NCBI RefSeq assembly: GCF_012971725.1
Contig: NZ_CP048833.1
Coordinates: 5,890,001-5,954,000 of the forward strand
Origin: Pseudomonas multiresinivorans
Lineage (GTDB): Bacteria > Pseudomonadota > Gammaproteobacteria > Pseudomonadales > Pseudomonadaceae
Direction of reading: 5' to 3'
Length of the DNA stretch: 64,000 bases
Shown: positions 1 through 8,704 of the stretch, piece by piece
Layout of the letters: the number at the start of each line of letters is the position of its first letter
Position numbering within the stretch: the stretch's first letter is position 1
Position numbers and translations under genes: made by a program
The notes under the pieces: generated by a model
The model's database searches: none
What the model saw: only the letters and a program-made list of their open reading frames with translations
Told to the model about the DNA's origin: nothing

Positions 1-720
1 GGTGACCTGGTCGCCGGCGATCGGGATCACAGCGGTATGGCGAATAGCGCCTTCGGTGAAGATGGCGATATCGGTGGTACCGCCGCCGATGTCCACCAGG
101 CACACGCCCAGTTCCTTTTCGTCCTCGGTGAGCACGGAGTAGGCCGAGGCCAGCTGCTCGAGGATGATGTCGTCCACTTCCAGGCCGCAGCGGCGCACGC
201 ACTTCTCGATGTTCTGGGCGGCGTTCACCGCGCAGGTCACCACGTGCACCTTGGCTTCCAGACGCACGCCGGACATGCCCAGCGGCTCGCGCACACCTTC
301 CTGGTTATCGATCACGTAGTCCTGGGCCAGGGTGTGCAGCACACGCTGGTCGGCCGGGATGGCCACGGCCTGGGCCGCGTCCAGCACGCGCTCGATATCG
401 GCGCCGCTGACTTCGCGGTCGCGGATCGCCACGATGCCGTGGGAGTTCAGGCTGCGGATATGGTTGCCGGCGATGCCGACGAAGGCCGAGTGGATACGGC
501 AGCCCGCCATCTGCTGGGCTTCATCGATGGCGCGCTGGATCGATTGCACGGTGGACTCGATGTTCACCACCACGCCCTTCTTCAGGCCGCGCGACGGATG
601 CGTCCCGATGCCGACGATTTCCAGCTTGCCATCGGCCGCCACCTCGCCCACCAGCGCCACCACCTTGGAGGTGCCGATGTCCAGGCCGACGACCATTTTG
701 CCGCTCTGCACGCTTGCCAT
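1..720 (-). CDS. ftsA: Cell division protein FtsA (N-terminal 240 residues; cut by window edge)
   Basis: Actin-like ATPase that tethers FtsZ polymers to the inner membrane and recruits later divisome proteins. The reading frame opens with MASVQSGKMVVGLDIGTSK, which contains the actin-family phosphate-1 motif (GLDIGTSK, about residues 12-19). A second phosphate-binding stretch, LVDIGGGTTDIA, lies near residue 210. The 3' end lies beyond base 1, so only the N-terminal part is present, about 240 of the usual ~417 residues. The start codon is 21 bases after the ftsQ stop, in the conserved ftsQ-ftsA order; ftsZ would be expected next, outside the window. There is no sign of disruption in the visible part. 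Confidence 0.97.
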   Translation of the reverse strand, partial: MASVQSGKMVVGLDIGTSKVVALVGEVAADGKLEIVGIGTHPSRGLKKGVVVNIESTVQSIQRAIDEAQQMAGCRIHSAFVGIAGNHIRSLNSHGIVAIRDREVSGADIERVLDAAQAVAIPADQRVLHTLAQDYVIDNQEGVREPLGMSGVRLEAKVHVVTCAVNAAQNIEKCVRRCGLEVDDIILEQLASAYSVLTEDEKELGVCLVDIGGGTTDIAIFTEGAIRHTAVIPIAGDQVT

Positions 721-741
721 GTTTATAGAAGTCTCCTCAAC

Positions 742-1605
742 TCACTGCGCGGCGGTGGCCTGAGCCACCGTCGCTTCCGGCACCGGATCACGCCACGCCA
801 CGGCCAGGCCGTTGGGGTAGCGCATGTCGATGCGGGCAATTTTCGTAATCTGTTCTTTCAGCGCCTTGTCGTAGATGGTCACGAGCCGGCGAATCTGTTC
901 TACCGCGTGATCACGGCCCAGCATGATCTCCACGCCTTGCGCGGTGCCCAGGGTCCAGGCGCCGCGCGAACTCATGTCCAGGCTAGCGATGGTGAAGCCC
1001 AGCGGGCGGAGCATCTGGCTGAGAATCTGGTACTGCTGCATCACTTGCTGCTGAGCGCGCTGCGGGCCGGAAAGGCGCGGCAGGTGCTCGTAGTTGGCCA
1101 CTTCCCGCGGTGCAAAAGCCTGACCCTGATTGTTCAGCAAGGCTTCGTCACCCCAACGGGCGATGGGCAATTGCTCGTCCAGGCGGATAACCACCTGGTC
1201 AGGCCATACACGGCGCACCTCGGCATGGGCAATCCAGGGCATCTGTTCCAGCTCCTGGCGCATGCCGGCCAGGTCGATGGTGAAGAAGCTGGCCGACACG
1301 TAGGGGCTGATCCGCTGCTGCACCGCCGCCTGGCTGATATAGCTGAGGTCGCCTTCCACGCTGACCTTGGCGATCGGACGGTCTGCATAAGGCAGCACGT
1401 ACTGCGCGCCGTAGTAGGCACCGCCGCCGAGCACGCCCAGCACCAGAGGCCACAGCAACACTTTCAGGAAACCGAAGCTGGGCTTGGGCATGCGGGCGCT
1501 GAGCGGCTCCTTGGCCACCAGACGGCTGGCGCCCCGCGGCACCGGCTTGCGTGCGGGTGCACGGCCGATTCCGGGGTTCTGGTGACGAAGCTGCGCGCCG
1601 TTCAT
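742..1605 (-). CDS. ftsQ: Cell division protein FtsQ
   Basis: Bitopic divisome protein that, with FtsB and FtsL, links early and late division proteins and controls septal peptidoglycan synthesis. It is 287 residues: a basic cytoplasmic tail (residues 1-46), one membrane segment (about 47-68), then a periplasmic POTRA domain beginning near IAKVSVEGDLSYI (about 78-145) and the FtsQ beta domain. Length and layout are normal for the family. It starts 3 bases after the ddlB stop and precedes ftsA, which supports co-transcription. Confidence 0.97.
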   Translation of the reverse strand: MNGAQLRHQNPGIGRAPARKPVPRGASRLVAKEPLSARMPKPSFGFLKVLLWPLVLGVLGGGAYYGAQYVLPYADRPIAKVSVEGDLSYISQAAVQQRISPYVSASFFTIDLAGMRQELEQMPWIAHAEVRRVWPDQVVIRLDEQLPIARWGDEALLNNQGQAFAPREVANYEHLPRLSGPQRAQQQVMQQYQILSQMLRPLGFTIASLDMSSRGAWTLGTAQGVEIMLGRDHAVEQIRRLVTIYDKALKEQITKIARIDMRYPNGLAVAWRDPVPEATVAQATAAQ

Positions 1606-1608
1606 GAC

Positions 1609-2556
1609 TTACCCCCTTGCCTCGACGCTGTCGGCGAGGATCGCCAGCACCAGTTGCTGGAAATCCAGGCCGGCCGCGCGCGCGGCCATGGGCACCAGGC
1701 TGTGGTCCGTCATGCCCGGTGCGGTGTTCACTTCCAACAGCCAGAAGCGCCCTTGGGCGTCCTGCATCACGTCGGTCCGACCCCAGCCCTGGATGCCTAG
1801 GGCATCGCAGGCGCGCGCGGTCAGGTCCTTGAGTTCCTGTTCCTTGTCGACATCCAGGCCGCAGGGAATCTGGTACTGGGTATCGTTGGCCAGGTACTTC
1901 GCGTCGTAGTCGTAGAAGGTGTGCGGAGTGCCCAGGCGAATGGGCGGCAGCACCTGGCCACGGAGGATCGCGACGGTGTATTCGGGGCCGCTGATCCACT
2001 GTTCGACGAGCACCTGCGGATCGAATTTCGCGGCAGCAGCCCAGGCGGCAATCAGCTCTTCCACGCTGTTCACCTTGGCCATGCCGATGCTGGAACCTTC
2101 GCTGGCCGGCTTCACGATCAGCGGGAAGCCCAGCTTGGCCGCAGCGGCGCGGCAGTCTTCTTCACTGGCGAGCACGGCGTGGTCGGGCGTCGGCAGGCCG
2201 AGGCTCAGCCACACACGCTTGGTACGCAGCTTGTCCATGGCCAACGCGGACGCCAGCACACCGCTGCCGGTGTAAGGGATGCCGGCAATTTCCAGCAGGC
2301 CCTGCATGGTGCCGTCTTCACCGCCACGACCGTGGAGGATGATGAAGGCGCGGTCGATCTTCTCGCGGGTCAGCCGCTCCAGCAGATCGTCGCCCACGTC
2401 GATGCCAAAGGCGTCCACACCCGCGCCCTGCAGGGCCTGCAGGACCATGGCGCCGGACTTCAGCGACACCTCGCGCTCGGCGCTCTTGCCGCCGTACAGC
2501 ACGGCGACGCGACCGAAGGCGCGGGGCTCGAGGGCGGATTTGAGGGCGTCACTCAT
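1609..2556 (-). CDS. ddlB: D-alanine--D-alanine ligase B
   Basis: ATP-grasp ligase making D-Ala-D-Ala, the dipeptide that MurF adds to the peptidoglycan stem. The frame is open further upstream, but I place the start at MSDALKSALE (315 residues). Its ATG overlaps the murC stop as ATGA, and the extra upstream residues are arginine-rich and look non-coding. Visible landmarks are VAVLYGGKSAEREVS near the N terminus, the ATP-grasp strand LIVKPASEGSSIGM, and LLEVNTAPGMTDHSLVPMAA near the C terminus (metal and substrate ligands). It lies between murC and ftsQ, as in other gammaproteobacterial dcw clusters. Confidence 0.96.
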   Translation of the reverse strand: MSDALKSALEPRAFGRVAVLYGGKSAEREVSLKSGAMVLQALQGAGVDAFGIDVGDDLLERLTREKIDRAFIILHGRGGEDGTMQGLLEIAGIPYTGSGVLASALAMDKLRTKRVWLSLGLPTPDHAVLASEEDCRAAAAKLGFPLIVKPASEGSSIGMAKVNSVEELIAAWAAAAKFDPQVLVEQWISGPEYTVAILRGQVLPPIRLGTPHTFYDYDAKYLANDTQYQIPCGLDVDKEQELKDLTARACDALGIQGWGRTDVMQDAQGRFWLLEVNTAPGMTDHSLVPMAARAAGLDFQQLVLAILADSVEARG

Positions 2557-4007
2557 TGCTTCTTCCCCTCGGCGCCCGCAGCGGCGGCGCCGAACATCGG
2601 ATTCTTGATCAGTGCCGGAGCCAGCCCACCGATGTCGCCGGCGCCCTGGCAGAGCAGGATGTCGCCCGGACGCAGCAGCGGCTTGAGCAGCGAGGCGAGG
2701 TCGCCGCCACGCTCCAGGTAGATCGGGTCGAGCTGGCCGCGCTGGCGGATGCTGTGGCACAGGTGACGGCTGTCGGCACCGGGGATCGGCTCTTCGCCGG
2801 CCGGGTAGACCTCCATCAGCATCAGCACATTGGCCTCGCCCAGCACCTGCACGAAGTCGTCGTAGAGGTCACGGGTACGGCTGAAGCGGTGCGGCTGGTA
2901 GACCATCACCAGGCGACGCTCCGGCCAACCGCCGCGCACGGCCTTGATCACCGCCGCGACTTCGCGCGGGTGGTGGCCGTAGTCGTCGACCAGCATCACG
3001 CTGCCGCCTTCCACCTGCAGGTCGCCATAGACCTGGAAGCGCCGGCCAACACCCTGGAAGCCGGACAGGCCCTGGACGATGGCTTCGTCGGAGATACCTT
3101 CGTCGGTAGCGATGACGATGGTCGCCAGGGAGTTCAGCACGTTGTGCAGGCCGGGCATGTTCACCGAGACGTCCAGCGGCTCGCGCTCGGGGCGCAGCAC
3201 GGTGAAGTAGGTGCGCATGCCTTCCTGGCGGATGTTGATGGCGCGGACGTCGGCGTCCTCGCTCAGGCCGTAGGTCACGGTCGGACGCGCCACTTGCGGC
3301 AGGATCTCGCGCACCACCGGGTCGTCCACGCAGACCACGGCAAGGCCGTAGAACGGCAGGTTGTGCAGGAAGTCGACGAAGGTGCGCTTCAGTTTGTTGA
3401 AGTCACCGCCGTAGGTGCTCATGTGGTCGGCGTCGATGTTGGTGACCACCGAGACCATCGGCTGCAGGTGCAGGAAGCTGGCGTCGCTCTCGTCGGCCTC
3501 GGCCACCAGGTACCGGCTAGTGCCCAGCTGCGCGTTGGTGCCGGCAGCGTTCAGCCGGCCGCCGATGACGAAGGTCGGGTCCAGGCCACCGGCGGCGAAT
3601 ACCGAGGCGATCAGGCTGGTGGTGGTGGTCTTGCCATGGGTACCGGCGACGGCGATGCCGTGGCGGTAACGCATCAGCTCGGCGAGCATCTCGGCGCGCG
3701 GCACCACCGGCACGCGGCGATCCAGCGCAGCGGCAACTTCAGGGTTCGACTTGTTCACTGCGCTGGACACCACCAGCACATCAGCGCCGTCGGAGTTTTC
3801 CGCGCGGTGACCGATGAAGATTTCCGCGCCGAACTTTTCCAGGCGCTCGGTGACTGGCGACGCCTTGAGGTCGGAGCCGGAGACTTCGTAGCCGAGGTTG
3901 AGCAGCACTTCCGCGATACCGCACATGCCCACGCCGCCGATGCCGACGAAGTGGATGCGACGGATGCGCCGCATGGTGCGGGTGACGCCGGTGGGTTCTT
4001 TAACCAC
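2553..4007 (-). CDS. murC: UDP-N-acetylmuramate--L-alanine ligase (GTG start)
   Basis: First of the four Mur amino-acid ligases; it adds L-Ala to UDP-MurNAc in the cytoplasm. The chosen start is GTG at 4007 (VVKEPTGVTRTMRR, 484 residues). It has a GGAGG sequence 7 bases upstream and overlaps the murG stop by 8 bases. A longer frame with an ATG at 4028 exists but would run further into murG. Rossmann motif HFVGIGGVGMCGIAEVL, ATP loop AGTHGKTTTT (about residues 125-134) and the ligase-family C-terminal domain (VDDYGHHPREVAAV) are all present. An internal ATG (MRRIRRIH) is a possible shorter start. Confidence 0.95.
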   Translation of the reverse strand: MVKEPTGVTRTMRRIRRIHFVGIGGVGMCGIAEVLLNLGYEVSGSDLKASPVTERLEKFGAEIFIGHRAENSDGADVLVVSSAVNKSNPEVAAALDRRVPVVPRAEMLAELMRYRHGIAVAGTHGKTTTTSLIASVFAAGGLDPTFVIGGRLNAAGTNAQLGTSRYLVAEADESDASFLHLQPMVSVVTNIDADHMSTYGGDFNKLKRTFVDFLHNLPFYGLAVVCVDDPVVREILPQVARPTVTYGLSEDADVRAINIRQEGMRTYFTVLRPEREPLDVSVNMPGLHNVLNSLATIVIATDEGISDEAIVQGLSGFQGVGRRFQVYGDLQVEGGSVMLVDDYGHHPREVAAVIKAVRGGWPERRLVMVYQPHRFSRTRDLYDDFVQVLGEANVLMLMEVYPAGEEPIPGADSRHLCHSIRQRGQLDPIYLERGGDLASLLKPLLRPGDILLCQGAGDIGGLAPALIKNPMFGAAAAGAEGKKQ

Positions 4008-5073
4008 GGGCCACCTCCAGGCAGGCATCGACTACCGTGCGGGTAGCCTCGGGCTTGGCCAGGCTGCGGGCGCGAGCGGCCATGCGGGTCAGGGAATCGG
4101 GATGCATCAATACCTCGGACAGCTGCGCGGCCAGTTCGGCAGCGCTGGTAGATTTCTGCGGCAGCAGGAGGGCCGCGCCCTCCCGCACCAGGAATTCGGC
4201 GTTCTTGGTCTGGTGGTCGTCGATCGCGTGGGGCAGCGGCACCAGGAAGGACGGCAGGCCGGCGGCGGTCAGCTCGCTGACGGTCAGTGCACCGGCGCGG
4301 CAGATGACCAGATCGGCCCAGGCGTAGGCCGCGGCCATGTCGGCGATGAACGGAGCTACGTCCGCTTCGACACCCGCAGTGCGATAACGCTCCGCCGTGA
4401 TTTCGTCGTGCTGACGGCCGGCCTGATGGCGAATGGCCGGGCGAATCTCAGCGGGTACCTGCGCCAGCGCTTCAGGCAACAGCTTGTTCAGCGGCTCAGC
4501 GCCCAGGCTGCCGCCCAGTACCAGCAGGTTGACCCGACGACCGGCCAGCGGCGCGCGGGCGCCCTCCTCCAGGAACAACTCGGCGCGCACCGGGTTGCCG
4601 GTGGTCAGGCGCTTGGCGCTGCTGTCGAAGGTATCCGGGAAGGCTTCGCAGACACGCTTGGCCAGCGGCGCGAGGCTGCGGTTGGCGGTGCCGGCGACGG
4701 CATTCTGTTCGTGGATCACCAGCGGCACGCCGGACAGCTTGGCGGCGAGTCCGCCCGGACCAGTGACGTAGCCGCCCAGGCCAAGCACGCAGACCGGCTT
4801 GAGCTGGCGAACCACGCCGATAGCCTGGAACAGCGACTTGAGCAGGTCGAACGGTGCGCGCAGCAGCGACTTCAGGCCCTTGCCACGCAGGCCGCTGACG
4901 TTGATCAGGTGCAGCGGCAGGCCGGCCTTGGGTACCAGGTCGTTCTCGATGCCGCGCGGAGTGCCCAGCCAGTGCACGCTGTAACCGCGCGCCTGGAACT
5001 CACGGGCGCAGGCCAGGGCCGGGAACACGTGTCCGCCGGTGCCGCCCGCCATGATCAGGACGTTACCTTTCAT
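4000..5073 (-). CDS. murG: UDP-GlcNAc:undecaprenyl-PP-MurNAc-pentapeptide GlcNAc transferase
   Basis: Inner-face membrane-associated glycosyltransferase (GT28, GT-B fold) that converts lipid I to lipid II. The start at MKGNVLIMAGGTGGHVFP gives 357 residues, the usual length. The glycine-rich loop GGTGGH is at residues 10-15, and a second G-loop, VLGGSLGAEPLN, opens the C-terminal domain. The donor-binding region HQAGRQHDE and CRAGALTVSELTAAGLPS is intact. It overlaps the ftsW 3' end by 11 bases and the murC start by 8, so translation is probably coupled. An in-frame extension to 5100 is disfavoured because it enters ftsW. Confidence 0.97.
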   Translation of the reverse strand: MKGNVLIMAGGTGGHVFPALACAREFQARGYSVHWLGTPRGIENDLVPKAGLPLHLINVSGLRGKGLKSLLRAPFDLLKSLFQAIGVVRQLKPVCVLGLGGYVTGPGGLAAKLSGVPLVIHEQNAVAGTANRSLAPLAKRVCEAFPDTFDSSAKRLTTGNPVRAELFLEEGARAPLAGRRVNLLVLGGSLGAEPLNKLLPEALAQVPAEIRPAIRHQAGRQHDEITAERYRTAGVEADVAPFIADMAAAYAWADLVICRAGALTVSELTAAGLPSFLVPLPHAIDDHQTKNAEFLVREGAALLLPQKSTSAAELAAQLSEVLMHPDSLTRMAARARSLAKPEATRTVVDACLEVARG

Positions 5074-6262
5074 CGGCAAAGTCCTCTTCGCTGAATTCAT
5101 ATTCCTCGCTGCCCATCACCGTGCGGCGTTCCCATTCGATGCGCAGCAGCATTCCCAGCTGGGCGCAGCAGATCACCAGGGACGAACCGCCATAGCTGAG
5201 GAACGGCAGGGTCAGGCCCTTGGTCGGCAGCAGGCCGACGTTCACACCCACGTTGATCAGGAACTGGCCGATCCACAGGAAGGCCAGGCCGTAGGCGACG
5301 TAAGCGGAGAAGTACTGTTTCGACTGCTCGGCCCAGATGCCGATGTACAGCGCGCGCAGGCTGACGAAGACGAACAGGGCCACGGTGGCCATGGCGCCGA
5401 CGATGCCCAGCTCTTCGGCCAGCACGGCGAACACGAAGTCGGTGTGCGCTTCGGGCAGGTAGAACTGCTTCTGGATGCTGTTGCCCAGGCCCATGCCGGT
5501 CCAGCCGCCACGGCCGAAGGCGATCAGCGCCTGGCTGAGCTGGTAGCCCGCGCCGAACTGGTCGGCCCAGGGGTCGGTGAAGTTGGTCAGGCGCGCCATC
5601 CGGTAGGGCTGGGTCTGGATCAGCAGCACCACGGCACCGACCGCCAGCGCGACCATCAGGCCGAAGCGGAACAGGCCCACGCCGCCGAGGAACAGCATTG
5701 CGGCGGCAGCGCCCATCATCACCACGGTGGCGCCGAAGTCCGGCTCGCGCAGCAGCAGGCCGGCCATGGGCAGCAGCACCACGAACGGCTTGAAGAAGCC
5801 CAGCCAGCTTTCGCGCACTTCTTCCTGGCGGCGAACCAGGTAGCCGGCCATGAAGATCACCACGAAGACCTTGGCGATCTCCGAGGGCTGGATGTTGAAC
5901 AGGCCGAAGCCGATCCAGCGCATGGAGCCGTTCACCTCGCGGCCGATGCCGGGGGTGATCACCATCACCAGCAACAGGAAGGCCACGGCCAGGAGTTTCC
6001 AACCCCAGCGCTGCCAGGTTTCCATCGGCACCATCATGGTCACGCCGCAGGCGACGAAGCCGATGGCCAGGTAGATCAAGTGGCGGACCGAGAAGTACAG
6101 CGGGTTGCCGGACTGCGCCGCGGCGACTTCGGAGGATGCCGAAGTGACCATCACCAACCCCAGGCCGAGTAGCGCCAGGCAACCTGCCAGCAACGGGAAG
6201 TCGATATCGATGCCGTTGCGGCTGATCAGCGGGGACGGGTACGGGCGCAGGAAGGAGAACAT
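5063..6262 (-). CDS. ftsW: Probable peptidoglycan glycosyltransferase FtsW
   Basis: SEDS-family integral membrane protein that polymerises lipid II at the septum together with FtsI. The start MFSFLRPYPSPL at 6262 gives 399 residues and overlaps the murD stop by one base (TGATG). Multiple hydrophobic helices are visible, with SEDS landmarks such as WIGFGLFNIQPSEIAKV (central) and GLLPTKGLTLPFLSYGGSS near the C terminus. The upstream frame is arginine-rich and not counted. The C-terminal tail EEYEFSEEDFADER is acidic and cytoplasmic. Confidence 0.96.
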   Translation of the reverse strand: MFSFLRPYPSPLISRNGIDIDFPLLAGCLALLGLGLVMVTSASSEVAAAQSGNPLYFSVRHLIYLAIGFVACGVTMMVPMETWQRWGWKLLAVAFLLLVMVITPGIGREVNGSMRWIGFGLFNIQPSEIAKVFVVIFMAGYLVRRQEEVRESWLGFFKPFVVLLPMAGLLLREPDFGATVVMMGAAAAMLFLGGVGLFRFGLMVALAVGAVVLLIQTQPYRMARLTNFTDPWADQFGAGYQLSQALIAFGRGGWTGMGLGNSIQKQFYLPEAHTDFVFAVLAEELGIVGAMATVALFVFVSLRALYIGIWAEQSKQYFSAYVAYGLAFLWIGQFLINVGVNVGLLPTKGLTLPFLSYGGSSLVICCAQLGMLLRIEWERRTVMGSEEYEFSEEDFADER

Positions 6263-7608
6263 CAGGCGAGCTCCTCCACGGCCTTGGCGAACAGGCGTCC
6301 GCGTTCTTCGTAGTTCTTGAACATGTCCAGGCTCGCGCAGGCCGGCGACAGGAGCACGGCGTCGCCCGGCAGGGCGAGGTCGGCAGCGTGCTCGACGGCT
6401 TCCTCGAGGGTATTCACGCGCACCTTGGGCACGGCATTGCCGATGGCAGCGCTCACCAGTTCGGCATCGCGGCCCAGCAGCACGACGGCACGGCAATGCT
6501 GGGCAACGGGGCCACGCAGGTCATGGAAGTCGGCGCCCTTGCCGTCGCCACCGGCGATCAGCAGCAGCTTGCCGTCGATATCGGCGCCCAGGCCTTCGAT
6601 GGCGGCCAGGGCAGCGCCAACATTGGTGGCCTTGGAGTCGTCGTAGTAGTTCACGCCGTTGCGCTCGCGCACCCACTGGCAGCGGTGGGCAAGCCCGGCA
6701 AATTCACGCAGGGTCTGCAGCATCGGCTCGAACGGCAGGCCGACCGCATGCCCCAGGGCCAGCGCGGCCAGGGCATTGGACTGGTTGTGCGCGCCGCGAA
6801 TCTTCAGATCGCGGGCCGGCATCAACTTGTCGAACTGGAAGGCCAGCCATTTCTCACCGTCTTCTTCGATCAGGCCGAAGGCCTTGAAGTCCGGCTTGTT
6901 GGTGCCGAAAGTCCAGCACGGCACGTTGTCGGCAATCAGCGGGCGGCTCAACGCGTCGGCGCGGTTCACCACGACCTGCTTCGCGCCGCGGAAAATGCGG
7001 TGCTTGGCCAGGTGGTAGTCGGCCATGCCGTCGTAGCGGTCCATGTGGTCTTCGCTGACATTCAGGCAGGTGGCGACTTCGGCATTGAGGCGCTCGCAGG
7101 TTTCCAGCTGGAAGCTGGACAGCTCCACCACGTACAGCTCGACGTCATCGGCCAGCAGGTCCAGCGTCGGAGTGCCGAGGTTACCGCCCACGGCGACGCG
7201 CTTGCCGGCAGCCTTGGCCATGTCGCCCACCAGGGTGGTGACGGTGCTCTTGGCGTTGGAACCGGTGATGGCGACGATCGGAGCCTTCGCGTGACGTGCG
7301 AACAGGTCGACATCGCCGGACATGCGTACGCCACGGGCGGCAGCTTCGATCAGCGCCGGTACGCGCAGCGACAGACCTGGGCTCACGTAGAGCTCCTGGG
7401 CGCGGCAGAGGAAATCGGCGTCGAGGTCGCCGCAGCGCACCTCGACCTGCGGGTACTGCTCGCGCAGGGTCGCCAGCTCCGGCGGATTCGCGCGCGTATC
7501 GGCCACGGCAAACGGCACGCCCTGGCGCGCCAGGTAGCGCACCAGGGACATGCCGCTCTTGCCGAGGCCGACAACGATGCGGAATTGGTCGGAAGCGATC
7601 AGGCTCAT
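6262..7608 (-). CDS. murD: UDP-N-acetylmuramoyl-L-alanine--D-glutamate ligase
   Basis: Cytoplasmic Mur ligase adding D-Glu to UDP-MurNAc-L-Ala. 448 residues, normal length. The N-terminal nucleotide-sugar domain starts with IVVGLGKSGMSL; the ATP loop ITGSNAKSTVTTL lies at residues 114-126; the third domain carries NYYDDSKATNVGAALAA and LLSPACASLDMFKNYEERG. The P-loop reads GSNAKS, with Ala where many Mur ligases have Gly before the Lys. It follows mraY by 13 bases and is joined to ftsW by a one-base overlap. Confidence 0.97.
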   Translation of the reverse strand: MSLIASDQFRIVVGLGKSGMSLVRYLARQGVPFAVADTRANPPELATLREQYPQVEVRCGDLDADFLCRAQELYVSPGLSLRVPALIEAAARGVRMSGDVDLFARHAKAPIVAITGSNAKSTVTTLVGDMAKAAGKRVAVGGNLGTPTLDLLADDVELYVVELSSFQLETCERLNAEVATCLNVSEDHMDRYDGMADYHLAKHRIFRGAKQVVVNRADALSRPLIADNVPCWTFGTNKPDFKAFGLIEEDGEKWLAFQFDKLMPARDLKIRGAHNQSNALAALALGHAVGLPFEPMLQTLREFAGLAHRCQWVRERNGVNYYDDSKATNVGAALAAIEGLGADIDGKLLLIAGGDGKGADFHDLRGPVAQHCRAVVLLGRDAELVSAAIGNAVPKVRVNTLEEAVEHAADLALPGDAVLLSPACASLDMFKNYEERGRLFAKAVEELA

Positions 7609-7621
7609 GCTCGATCAGTCC

Positions 7622-8704
7622 TCAACGCAGTTTCAACGTGGCCAGGCCGATCAGCACGAGAATTACCGTGATGATCCAGAAACGCACGATCACGCGCGGT
7701 TCAGGCCAGCCTTTGAGTTCGAAGTGGTGGTGGATCGGCGCCATGCGGAACACGCGCTTGCCGGTCAGCTTGAAGGAGGCGACCTGGATCACCACCGACA
7801 GGGTTTCCATGACGAACACGCCGCCCATGATGAACAGCACGATTTCCTGGCGGACGATCACCGCGATGGTGCCCAGTGCGGCGCCGAGCGCCAGCGCGCC
7901 GACGTCACCCATGAAAACCTGGGCCGGGTAGGTGTTGAACCAGAGGAAGCCCAGCCCCGCACCGACGATGGCGCCGCAGAAGATGATCAGCTCACCCGCG
8001 CCCGGCACGCTCGGGATGAACAGGTATTCGGCGAATTTGATGTTGCCCGACAGGTAGCAGAAGATCCCCAGCGCGCCGCCGACCATCACGGTGGGCATGA
8101 TGGCCAGGCCGTCGAGGCCGTCGGTGAGGTTCACCGCGTTGCTGGAGCCGACGATCACGAGGTAGGTCAGCACCACGAAGCCGATGCCCAGCGGGATCTC
8201 GACGCTCTTCAGCATCGGCACGATCAGCGTCGTCTCGACCGGCGTCTCGGCGGTCATGAAGAGGAAGATCGCCGCGCACAGACCGAATACCGACTGCCAG
8301 AAATATTTCCAGCGGCTCGGCAGGCCGCGGGAGTTCTTCTCGATCACCTTGCGGTAGTCATCCACCCAGCCGATGGCGCCGAACAGCAGGGTCACCACCA
8401 GCACGACCCACACGTAGCGGTTTGACCAGTCGGACCACAGCAGGGTGCTGATGGCGATGGCAGTGAGGATCAGCGCGCCGCCCATGGTCGGCGTGCCTTT
8501 CTTGGACAGGTGCGATTGCGGGCCGTCGTTGCGCACGGACTGGCCGATCTGGCGGATCTGCAGGGTGCGGATCATCCACGGGCCAAGCCAAAGCGACAGG
8601 ACGAGCGCGGTCAACACGCTCAGGATGCCGCGCAGGGTCAGGTACTGGAAGACGCCGAAGCCCTTGTAGAACTGTTGCAGGTACTCGGCGAGCAGCAGCA
8701 GCAT
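7622..8704 (-). CDS. mraY: Phospho-N-acetylmuramoyl-pentapeptide-transferase
   Basis: Polytopic inner-membrane enzyme moving phospho-MurNAc-pentapeptide onto undecaprenyl phosphate to form lipid I. 360 residues with about ten hydrophobic segments. Conserved family stretches are visible: KKGTPTMGGALIL, the Asp-rich DDYRK loop, AVNLTDGLDGLAI, VFMGDVGALALGAALG and PIHHHFELKGWPE near the C terminus. The ATG directly follows the murF stop codon with no spacing, so the two are almost certainly translationally coupled. Confidence 0.97.
   Translation of the reverse strand: MLLLLAEYLQQFYKGFGVFQYLTLRGILSVLTALVLSLWLGPWMIRTLQIRQIGQSVRNDGPQSHLSKKGTPTMGGALILTAIAISTLLWSDWSNRYVWVVLVVTLLFGAIGWVDDYRKVIEKNSRGLPSRWKYFWQSVFGLCAAIFLFMTAETPVETTLIVPMLKSVEIPLGIGFVVLTYLVIVGSSNAVNLTDGLDGLAIMPTVMVGGALGIFCYLSGNIKFAEYLFIPSVPGAGELIIFCGAIVGAGLGFLWFNTYPAQVFMGDVGALALGAALGTIAVIVRQEIVLFIMGGVFVMETLSVVIQVASFKLTGKRVFRMAPIHHHFELKGWPEPRVIVRFWIITVILVLIGLATLKLR

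Noticed and set aside
37..1800. A 587-codon plus-strand open frame across ftsA, ftsQ and ddlB
   Set aside because: Antisense shadow of conserved division genes; low-complexity His/Ala/Gln composition and no ribosome-binding site.
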